Below, piece after piece: positions 55,054 to 64,000 of a stretch of DNA of 64,000 nucleotides (positions are counted from its first letter, which is position 1; every line of letters starts with the position of its first letter). The notes under the pieces were generated by a model. The model had not been told where the DNA came from, did not search any database, and was given only the letters and a program-made list of their open reading frames with translations. The stretch comes from Tetrapyrgos nigripes (taxonomy: Eukaryota > Basidiomycota > Agaricomycetes > Agaricales > Campanellaceae). Position numbers and translations under genes: made by a program. The DNA is taken from positions 434,001 through 498,000 of the forward strand of contig JAACJM010000033.1 of NCBI GenBank assembly GCA_013368315.1. The letters are read 5' to 3'.

Positions 55054-57745
55054 TCATCTAGCTTGCCCCTCCTTATCCCCATCCCTATTCCTGGTCGTAG
55101 ACTTCGTGGTAAACTCAGCCCCCATCTCCCAAATCTCCATAACCGTCTTCCCATCTCGTCGACACATGACGGCACAGATGTCTTTCCTATCTCTAGGTCT
55201 ACCCATTCTAGCCCAATTTCTGTGCGTCCAATCCTCTTCATATTTCGGGTCTTCTACTTGGACGTCATCAGCCTGGTCGAGGTCTTTGTCAGAGTTGACA
55301 GCAGAATCAGCGTAGACCCAAGAATACCTTCTCTCTAACCGTCCCGGTCCACCACTCCAATAATAAGAAGCAGGAGAGGAGGACGGGCAACAAGGCCCCA
55401 CAGCAACTTTCTACACCCCATCTCAGTGAGGTCCCAATCCATCTTTATCTTCACCATACTCGCTATCGCGGGCAACGCCGACCTCGGAAATCACTTCCCC
55501 TCTTTGTCTCTGAGTAACCCCTCCATCGTTTCCCGATGTTAGGAGCATTGGCATCGGTGAGTGAGCTTCTTCTTCCTCTGTGTCTACTTCCGCATCCTCC
55601 CTCCTTGCGCATCGCCCAGAGATCGAGGTGATCCAGGAGAAGATGGAAACACCTCCCCCAGCCCAGGCCCATCTACAAACTGTAACCCAGTCACGGACGA
55701 GGCGTCGTGTGGATGGATGTCAGCAATGATTTTGAATCCTTTGTTCTTCATTGGTTGAAGGGTAGGAACGGGGTAGGAAGCAAGTGAAGACTCTGAAGTG
55801 GAAGGTCGTATGTCGTATACAATAACCTGTCCATTCGCAGACGCTATCGTGAGAAGGGGCGGTGGTGGTAGCCGTTTGCGCTGGATTCTCTTGCTCTTGC
55901 CACTGTCAAAATCTGAAGAGTCTGAGTCCACGTAGAGATTCCCCCACTCCTCACTCCCTATTGAAAGCTGCATCCAGGAGACGAGAGATGTATGGTTCGA
56001 TAAAATACTCACATACCCTCCAGTATCAGTGTCCCAAACCCTAACTGTCGTATCGTATCTAAACTCCCACTAATAACCCTCACGCCATCAAAGGCGAGGG
56101 AGTAGATCAGACGTGGTGGCCTGTTAGGATGTGCTTGCATACGTAGTGGTGTCCAATTTGTCCGTCCTTAGGGTCCGAGTCATGTTGTTAGAAATCCCAC
56201 TGAAGGAGGAAGGATGAATCTACCCTAACAACCTCATCATTACCCCCACTCACTACTACTTGACCGCATGCGTCGAGGACGTGGATGGGGGAGGGGAAGG
56301 GTGGAACCCTAGGAACAAATTTATGAATGAGTAAGGAGAGGAGGGTCAAAAGAAAAGTGAAACCAAGAATAAATATTGAAACCAAACCGAAAGGACCAAG
56401 GCAAAAGTAAAGAAAAGACCAACAAAAAAGCCACTCACTCAAAATGCCACCTTTCATCCCCCTTCCCCTCCTTAAATCTCAAACCCTCAACGTCCCGTCT
56501 CGACTTCCAGATACCGCAACTGCCCTCCCATCCACCCCATTGGGTTCCCATCCGTGTAGGACCTTCAAACACCTCATCGTACCTTCATGTCCATCAAATG
56601 TATACAAACACGCCCCAGTCTCCACGTCCCATAGTCTTAACATCTTATCACATCTTCCAGACAACAAAAGAGCACGAAGTTTCCTGAATGAGAGGGTTGT
56701 GGAGGTTGGAGTGGAGTGGAGGCCTCTGAAATGAGGAATGGTTGTTTGTATGAGGATTGGAAGAAGTGGGAGAGTTGGGTGTAAGCGTAGGTGTAGACGA
56801 AGACGCAGACGTAGATGTAGAAATGTGAGGACCCGTGGTGGGTGGAGGTACAGCTGGCAACCCAAGTTTTACTCTCAAGTCAGGAGTCAACCTCCTCGAT
56901 GGGCTGTCTGCGAGCTCAGTACCTTGCCATTTCCATCCTCTTCCATTCGCTCCCTGTCCATTGTCTCTGTCTTTCCCTTTACACTTCCCTTCTGACTTAG
57001 AATCTGCGTCTAAACTCTCCCCAAGCATATCCCTAAATTCTCTATGACCTCCTCCCACCCTTCAATCAGACCTAGACACCATACGCCCAATGCACCACTT
57101 TCCCCTTCCCTGTTACCCTTCTTACTCGTCCCTTCTCTATCCCTCTCCTCGTGTACCGTCCTATGCACCAGCGTCCGATGAAGAACTCCAGTTTTCACCG
57201 AAAGTACATGTATACACGAGTTGGCTAACCGCATATGATCTAATGCGAGGAGATTGTGAGGGAAGTGATGATTGTTACACCTGTCGTTGAGGAGTTGGTT
57301 GGTGTGGATGACCTCCAGTTGGTATGGGCAAAGGTCGACGAAGACGAAGAAAGCCTTGGACGTCTTGGCTCAGGCTTAGCGTGGAACGGAACCCGATGAG
57401 CACGTAGTAGGCGTCCGCCTTGGTGCCAGTTTCGTAGAACGTGTATTTCATTGGCGAAATATTGTCGCCAGGAGTGTCCTCTACACTTATGCAACACCGG
57501 AGGACTCAAGCCAACCCTCACACACAACCCCTCCAAACACTCTCATCCTTACTCAGTTCGTTCCACTTTTTACTAACCAGCCCCGCACTTACGACATCTC
57601 TTGCATCGGATAGAAAGGCGAGGATGGATATGGATAGTTCGGGGGGAAGGATATTTGCTGTAATCACTGTAGCCACCGTCGTCGTCGGTGGAGTGGGAGG
57701 AGGAGAAGGGGCAGGCGTAGGAGAAGCAGAGACCTGTAGGACCAT
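55054..57745 (-). pseudogene. F-box/WD40 protein (Cdc4-like), frameshifted
   Basis: Starts with ATG at 57745. The F-box lies at about residues 32-75 (ILPPELSISILAFLSDARDV, then VSKKWNELSKDESVWRG). WD40 segments follow: RLANSCIHVLSVKTGVLHRT, SGRCDKMLRLWDVETGACLY, VAVSGSRDGTLRVW, VVVSGGNDEVVRV, RVISGSLDT. The C-terminal block is DKDLDQADDVQVEDPKYEED...ICAVMCRRDGKTVMEIWEMG. Such proteins pick substrates for SCF ubiquitin ligases. The frame breaks just after the F-box, where one G appears lost in a G-run (57520s). It breaks again near 56060, where five bases (ATACG) are duplicated inside a WD40 strand. Unless these are assembly errors this is a pseudogene. A second, more decayed copy lies at 37490-38980. 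Confidence 0.75.
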
Positions 57746-59369
57746 TTTTTTTCCACAATGAATGACACATGACCCGTCACGTTTCTTTCACGTGGTTCAC
57801 CACGAACGTTCATGAGCTTCGGCAGTGAATAATTGTACTTTTAGTACAAAATCTTGCTCCCGGATCGCCGAAAGAGGTACAATGTGTTGTTGAAAAGGTC
57901 AAAAAATTTGGCGGTACACACTTTGTCGTGGGAAAATTCTGGAAAAATCGTTTTTTCGGCTCCTTTCGATGAGCTGAGTATGATTCTGAAAAAGGTTCGG
58001 CGGTAAAAAATCAGGATCGCCCCCAATAAAAATGGATGCCTTTGATTGTCCGAAGCTGTACATCAGGAAATGGCCCAATTTGATTGCCGGGTTACCGGGG
58101 GTTTTTTGGTTGCCGACAGAACTCCTCGAATTTGGGCACCTCTGTATTGCACTTGTAGAGTAATTTGTACATTAGGATAGTGAAATAAGTATTGTTGAAC
58201 TAGAACGAATACATTTTGACGAAAGGACTTTTGTAATGTTCCTCGAAATATTAGATTGAGGGAACGTACGGCTGTAAACTTTCGGGGTTGTTTCGGTTGT
58301 ACAACCGCCGACAACCGCGCACAAGCTTTTTGGACAGTTTCCTGATATACTCGACACAACGCTAGTTTCTCTCTCTACCATTGACGACCAGCAATGATGC
58401 ACGGTAACCGTCGACATATCCCTCTCGCCCTTTTATACTTCGAAGCACTCACAGAAGCAACTTACAGCGATGACGCCTGCAGCGTCATCCACGGTATCGA
58501 AGTATATTGTGCCAAAACCGTACGGTGTCATCGCTGTATCAAAATGTATGTAGAAAGAGAGAGGGAAACAATAAAGCTAGTCAACCTGAGACATGGACCC
58601 ACAGCATATTTATAGAGGTGGATGGGGTGGAGCAGGCTTACATTGAAGAAGTCACCATGCGGATTTTGAGCTCTGCCTATGTACACACAAAGTGTGGGGC
58701 GGCCTATCGTTTTGCAACTTGCTGTAAAGTATCGGGAATCTACCTCCTTTATTTTTGCGTTTCTCCTGACGACTTTGGTCTTGTTGTGAAGCTAAACATG
58801 CCTGTTATCCAACTATATAAAAAAATCACTTCTGTGGACCGTCTCTGTGAAGTATAATCCTGATTTGTATGGAAAGTGCTCAAAAGCGGACCTCAACCCG
58901 GTTGGCGGCTGCCCAGCTTGTTTGTGAGGGCCAGTGCATCTATGTGTATTTTAGGCTCTTCTACCTTTATTATCACCTTGATAGTGGCGGTTTGAAGCCT
59001 GATGCTCCTTTTCTTGAGCCAGATACAGCTTTGAGGCCATCTCGGACATCAAGTGTCCAACTGCGGTGTGAAGTGTGACTCCAACTGCAGTGCAAATATA
59101 GACAGTGAACTGTCCACGGTAAAATATTCGTATCTCTATGCCTAGTCTATGTACACAAAAATTACACCAGTAGAAAGCTATCAAAAGCAGCTTCACGACG
59201 GTACCAGGGGGAAGAAAAAAGACACATGTTTGAGTGCGCCAGGACCCGATTACAGATTGGTGTCCAACTAGCCGATTAAATGCAGTACACTGTACAGCCA
59301 CCTGGAGGTCTATATCATAGGTCGCGAATTTTCGAAGTTGTCTTTCATTCACTTACCATCCCTTTTACT
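57746..59369. other. Intergenic, no gene recognised
   Basis: Plus frames at 58394-58615 and 58507-58857 have no domain. The TGACGC/GCGTCA bases around 58470-58490 are partly palindromic. Nothing supported. Confidence 0.35.
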
Positions 59370-60708
59370 ATGTCCTGGCTTTATCGCAATCCCTACTACA
59401 GCAACTCAAATCCTCCCTACTCTTCAGATCTATACTCGGGCTATTATGTCCATCCATCACCCTACCAACAAGCTCAAGCAGAGCCTGTGTTCAGGCCGCC
59501 TTATCACAGTCCCTACGACAGCTCAAATCTTTACTACTCTTCAGATCCATACTCGGGCTATCATCCCCATCCACCTTCTCAGATTCCTGAGGTGAGTTTC
59601 CGAAAATAATTCTATTATGAATCTCAGCTAACAAGCACGATCACGATCACCTGTGCCGCCTTCTCCATCACCTCCTCCCAAATCCAAACGCCAGTACGAT
59701 GCACCTCCTGAGCGTCTCGACGAGGCTGCTCCAACATTCCAAACCACTCCACGCGTTCGCGAGGCTTTCGAGGCCATCCAGTCTTTGCAAAAAGAGTTCG
59801 CCTCGCTCAAGCAATTCTTTGTTTGGCCCACCAAGTTGGACTACCAGCTTGGTAACGGGCGCGTCGTTTCAATCCCAACCTCTTTGGAAACATTATCCGC
59901 CTCCGAAGCCCTCTCTGCCCTCGAGTCTCAAGATCTCGACCTGACCACTATCCAACAAATATCCAAACCGGAACTGGCGCACACACCTTCCAACATGCCT
60001 GTACGCGAGTACGCAGAGTCCTTAACCAAACTAATTCTTTTACTTGACGGCGTAGAGAGTTTTAGAGAGAAGAAAGTTATAGAGAAGAGGAAAGCAGTGG
60101 TTCGGAGTGTCATGGATGAAGTCGATAGGGTAGAGGAGTTCTGCAGCTGCAAGGATTTATGGGTCAGATGCACGGCGTTGTTCGATGCATCTCCTGAGCG
60201 TCTTGAAGAGGCTGCTCCAACATCCCAAACCATTTTACGCATTCGCTACATCCAGACTTTCCAAGACAAGCTCGCCTCACTCAAGCAATCCTTTGACTGG
60301 CCCACTAAGTTGGACTACCAGCTTGGTAACGGGCGCGTCGTTTCAATCCCAACCTCTTTGGAAACATTATCCGCCTCCAAACCCCTCTCTGCCCTCAAGT
60401 CCCAAGATCTCGACCTGGCCACTATCCAACGAATCTCCATGCCGAAACTCGCGCCCACAGATTCCAACACACCTGTATGCGAGTACGCAAACTCCTTAAA
60501 CCTACTACTTACTGAGCTTGAGAGGGTAGAGAGTTATGGAGAGAAGAAAGTTAGAGAGGAGAGGAGTGCAGCATTTCGGAGTGTTGCGGATGAAGCCGCT
60601 AGGGTAGAGGAGTTCTGCAAGGACTTATGGGTCATGTGGACGGCGTTGTTGCAGTCGAATTCGGCAACGATCACGAAGGGGGCATCAGGTTCCTCCAGGG
60701 TCTTGTGA
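59370..60708 (+). CDS. BAG-domain-like protein with internal duplication
   Basis: Exon 1 (59370-59591) encodes a Tyr/Pro/Ser-rich low-complexity N terminus (NPYYSNSNPPYSSDLYSGYY). Exon 2 is taken from 59695 to 60708, giving 411 residues with both in frame. An acceptor before CACGATCACG (59638) would give a better linker but is off by one base, so the junction is uncertain. The rest consists of two 158-residue copies of one module: ERLEEAAPT, SLKQ-F-WPTKLDYQLGNG, ISxPxLAxTxSN, then VxEYAxSLxxLLxxLxxVES and a charged helix. The helical end resembles BAG domains of mushroom proteins, which bind Hsp70 as nucleotide-exchange cofactors. The first copy is slightly degraded in the BAG part (ILLLDGVESF). 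Confidence 0.7.
59706..60653 (+). repeat. In-frame 474-bp tandem duplication in the BAG gene
   Basis: The segment TTGGACTACCAGCTTGGTAA and about 180 bp after it recur exactly 474 bp later (158 codons), with high identity to GAGTACGCA. Flanks are more diverged. Confidence 0.85.
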
Positions 60709-61649
60709 GCCAGACTCTGCAATAGAATCTCGCGCTGACGAAATAACTCGGGCCGTGCCAACAGTGGAGGAAGGAGATGATGAAATCAAACCTCAGGACT
60801 CTTCGGACCCCTGTAAGACATCAGGAAGTTGGGGAGGTACTGGCAACGCGTTATGATTTGATCCCATATATCACCATGTATTGAAAGAACGAACGAACTG
60901 TTTATCCTGTATTGTAAATTTTTTGTACGTCTGAAAACATACCACGGACAGGCTATAGGATATACTGTATTCGAAGTCTATACAATTATCTTCATACTCA
61001 AATAATGTACATTCTTTACACTATTCAACGGTCGTACTTAATACTCCTTCCAGTCAAACCCATTCTCCCAAGAGAACGCGGCTTTGTAGATTGTACTCTG
61101 GTCAAAATGCTTGCCAACAATCTGCAACAAGAGGTGTGCAGATGGTTATGGCTGGACCAGACATTCCTTTTGGGTTTTAAGGTCAGTCAGACTTTCCCCC
61201 CTCACCTCTCCTTCCTAAAAAGGAAAGAGATAAGATAAGATTTCGCTTACAAATCATCAAATCAAGTCACTTTTCTGTCCAGACCACCTTATAGACCCTC
61301 TACTGACCTAAAGACGCAACAAAAGGAGTGATAAATGCTAATGTAGGATCCATTTTCTTGAGGTAGCAAATATTTTTCAAAGAAAAGTTCATGATGTCAG
61401 ATCACTGACAACATCACTACCACGAGAACTACATACCATTTCAGTGGGATTCCACCTAAATAAGGCATATCAGGCATGTCTTCTACCTGTTTTTACCCTC
61501 CAAGTGTATCTCTGGTACTTTGAAGAAGAGATGATTCCAGAAAATTGGTCTATACACTCTCTAGGGCATGATGTACTTTTGGGTCATAAGCCCTCTCCAG
61601 ACCCCCTCCCCCCCTCAAGGTCTGGTCTTGGGTAGACCGGCTGCACACC
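60709..61649. other. Intergenic, no gene recognised
   Basis: Contains the BAG 3' region. No other supported feature. Confidence 0.35.
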
Positions 61650-61962
61650 CCTTGATCTGAAAACCGACTGGCAACTTGATCTTGTCCTCCGATGCTTCCA
61701 ACATCCCAATCGGCCTGTAGTAAACCATCTTCAGCCTGTCGGAACATTAGGAAGGACAAACAGGGCTCACATTGACAACACTGGATGACCTGTCACATTG
61801 AAGGCACATGTATTCAGCACTTGGTCTAAAGCCTTGCTAATCTTCTCCAACACTGTTGCATCTGGTGGAGAATGGGACACAGGCAAATATGGTATAGTCG
61901 GCATCACCAAGACATCATACTTGCTTAATGCCTCGTCATATTATTCTGTCAGCATTCTAATG
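61650..61962 (-). pseudogene. Amidase C-terminal fragment cut by an LTR
   Basis: The minus strand reads YDEALSKYDVLVMPTIPYLP, ALDQVLNTCAFNVTGHPVLS and, after an intron-like gap, SEDKIKLPVGFQIKG. This follows the C-terminal part of fungal amidase-signature enzymes ('YDvLvtPTvPy', 'NtapfNltGHPalSlPvG', 'iKLPvGmQivG'). A TAA interrupts the frame just upstream of YDEAL. The gene is broken at 61963, where the LTR begins. The catalytic Ser-Ser-Lys part would lie beyond the retroelement, outside the window. Confidence 0.65.
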
Positions 61963-62686
61963 TGTCATGAACCCTTGAGCCAGGCTAGCCTCTCAATGCT
62001 GAATGGGCTCGTTGATGAGGGGAGAATGCCCCAGGAGGAGTCTGGAACCTAGGGGTGGCTTCAGCAAGAGGGAGTGACACTACTCACCCACTAACCCTAA
62101 GCCTATGAGACCAATGATCCAAGCTGCTGGCAGATCAATCTACACGTCTGTATGGCAACTGAGATGACAACAAGGAACTAGATCAAGGAGAATGACAATG
62201 GATGGTGAATGTAAAACAAGAATCCCTGTAAAGGATCCAAGACAACCATGACTCCTGACAGATTTGTCTGACTAGATTTGCATGTATTCCTTGATTCACA
62301 ATGCAGAAAAAGCAGAGAAGAATGAGAGGAAACAACAACAAGATCAATTCTGAGGCTTGAGTACAGGAGTAGTGAAACCAACTCCTGTATCAAGACTCTG
62401 CAACTAACTATATACTAAACGATTGCAAGTCCCAAACGGTAAATAGAATAAACAAATCAAATGTTAAACAACAAATATAGATGTGGAGCGATAAATGGAA
62501 TGAATGATTGACATAATAAATGAAATGGAAATAGAATAGGGTGAGGGCGCACATAGGTATAATCGAAAAACCCTCTGAGTTTTTGGGCTTAGTCAGTGAA
62601 TGATGTAAGAATGACAGATATGGAAATATGAAGGAGTGTATGGGTATGGCATGTGCTGAAGGTGGCTGAGATGAGGATTTCTGACA
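61963..62686 (-). repeat. 3' LTR, family 2
   Basis: TGTCATGAACCCTTGAGCC to TTCTGACA, similar throughout to the split solo LTR. It is about 55 bp shorter, with several small deletions. Confidence 0.9.
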
Positions 62687-62702
62687 TTACCCCCCTCTAA
62701 GG
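62687..62702 (-). other. Polypurine tract, family 2
   Basis: CCTTAGAGGGGGGTAA on the minus strand, abutting the LTR. It is very like the Ty3 tract at 22084-22096, which suggests related element families. Confidence 0.75.
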
Positions 62703-63454
62703 CAAACTTTTCCACAAGTGAGCGTTTTTCGAGTTGGCAGTGGTAGGAAATATGAAAATGTATGGTCTGGATATGAACAGCGGGATCTGTACAAAATTCC
62801 ATCAGAGAATAACTCTAATGGCGTCTGCATTCCCTGAATAGTCACTTCTGTGATTGTGATAATGGAAAAGGAAGAATTTCTGTTCAATTGAAATCCTTTC
62901 AGGGTTTTGTTGAATTTTTTGAGCCCTCAAATGACAACCCATTCTTGCCCAATGATCACCACCATTTCTCCTCACTGAACCAATTATCCAACTGTCTTTG
63001 TTGTTCATCGTGACCAACCAAATCATGCTCGTGTCCTGCTTCAAATCTTTTATCAAAGATCTTGAATTTTCCACCATTCTGACCAATCTTGCTCCCCCCG
63101 ACTCAACAATTCTCTCAGCTTCTGCTCCAACTCCTGTTACCCAACAAGCCACATACAAATGGGATTGCCTTCCGAAGTGTTTGTTTAGCAGCTGATGCTG
63201 TAATACTAAAGCAAAAGTAGTGGACCTATCTTCCACACAAGATTTGCAAAAGTTATGGTGCCTCAGTGGCAGCCTTCCAGACCCAGTTTCTCCTACTAAA
63301 TATGGTATGACTGGGCCCGGTGGCCATTATTTTGCATTAAGTGAGCGAGCAGAACTCATGGCATCCCGGCACTGCCCCTGGGAGCATGTTTTGAGTACTT
63401 TTGCAAATGTGAGCACAATTTTTGCAGCACACACTCCAATACTGTCCACATTAT

Positions 63455-63785
63455 CAAAAGTGGGTGGGATTGAATGGGACAGTGGGCGGGGCTGGCAGGT
63501 CTGGTGGGTTTTTCCCATGACCCCTAAGAGGTGCAGGCATTTGATAGGGTCCAGAATACTGCCACATTAGCAAAAGTGGGTGGGATTGGATGGAACAGTG
63601 AGCGGGGCCTTAGGGGCGGGTCTGGCAGGTTTTTCCCACAACCCCTAGGAGGTGCAGGCATTCAATAGGGTCCAGAATACTGGCAGGATTGGATGGGACA
63701 GTGGGCGGGGCCTTAGGGGCAGGTCTGTCAGGTTTTCTTCCCATGATCCCTAGGAGATACAGGCGTTCGATAGGGTCCGGAATCT
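63455..63785. repeat. Tandem repeat, three units of about 103-116 bp
   Basis: Units contain GGATTGGATGGGACAGTG, GGCGGGGCCTTAGGGGC, AGGTTTTTCCCA and AGGTGCAGGCATT...AATAGGGTCC. They begin near 63455, 63571 and 63685. Located in the interior of the family 2 element. Confidence 0.85.
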
Positions 63786-64000
63786 GCAACTTGAATAGGG
63801 GTGGGGGCTGTGGCTGGCTCATAAAATGCAAAATAAATTCCCAAAGCCAGCAATGAAAAATGGCATGGTGGAGTAGGCCGAGGCTGGCTATCACTATGCC
63901 AAAGCCAAACGTAGTGGATAGACGTGAAGTGCTGTCTATGGCGTACATGCAAGCTGTATACTACGCGATCACGTGACTCCCGGGCGTAGACATCCCCTCT

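Larger units (their letters stand above)
61963..64000 (-). mobile_element. LTR retroelement of family 2, partial (runs off window)
   Basis: An LTR of 724 bp (61963-62686) is followed on the right by a polypurine tract (minus strand) and about 1.3 kb of interior. It is therefore the 3' LTR of a minus-strand element whose body extends past 64000. The interior seen here has no recognisable pol motif. It includes a minus frame (62802-63236) of unknown nature and tandem repeats. The left flank is TAATG; the matching duplication would be outside the window. The LTR is homologous to the solo LTR at 21568-29344. Confidence 0.75.

Overview
The window looks like genomic DNA of an agaricomycete (mushroom-forming basidiomycete). 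Its genes have many short introns (about 50-70 bp, GTRNGT donors). The families include a MYND-finger protein, a BAG-type protein, a NACHT-ankyrin STAND receptor, a Tnp2/Plavaka-type transposase and a chromodomain Ty3 retrotransposon. No rRNA, bona fide tRNA, CRISPR array or bacterial operon structure was seen. All calls come from reading the sequence; no database search was run.

Layout. 0-10 kb is gene-poor, with one small secreted protein (1602-2251, minus). 10.5-11.3 kb holds a hAT-type MITE that carries a tiny LTR element (TRIM), itself flanked by a perfect 5-bp duplication. 11.8-12.8 kb is the first of four copies of a gene-like dispersed repeat, called DR1 here. 12.8-15.3 kb is bounded by inverted repeats and holds a decayed Helitron-like coding remnant. 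18-20.7 kb is an intact NACHT-ankyrin NLR gene. 21.57-29.34 kb is a solo LTR split by a 7-kb Ty3/gypsy chromovirus that has decayed mostly by CGA-to-TGA changes. 31.4-33.2 kb is DR1 copy 2, split by a Helentron-like non-autonomous element. 33.6-36.8 kb is a chimeric reading frame joining a DUF4139 protein to the C-terminal half of the mRNA-export factor GLE1. 37.5-39 kb is a decayed WD40 copy, and 39.2-40.8 kb has nested hAT-like MITEs. 42.1-48.3 kb is a complete Plavaka-type DNA transposon with a 998-aa transposase and a divergent accessory gene, inserted into DR1 copy 3. 52.5-54 kb holds a fragment of the exon-junction protein Y14/RBM8A and an intact MYND-finger gene. 55-57.7 kb is an F-box/WD40 pseudogene and 59.4-60.7 kb a BAG-type gene with an in-frame duplication. 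61.65-64 kb is an amidase fragment cut by the LTR of a second retroelement that runs off the window.

The probably functional genes are the secreted protein, the NLR, the two Plavaka genes, the MYND gene and the BAG gene. Everything else is transposons, their remnants, and host genes duplicated, fused or broken among them. Insertions can be ordered from nesting: the TRIM is younger than the hAT MITE, Ty3 is younger than the solo LTR, and Plavaka and one Helentron-like copy are each younger than the DR1 copies they interrupt. The pattern suggests a gene-poor, repeat-rich, CpG-methylated accessory region hosting an NLR.
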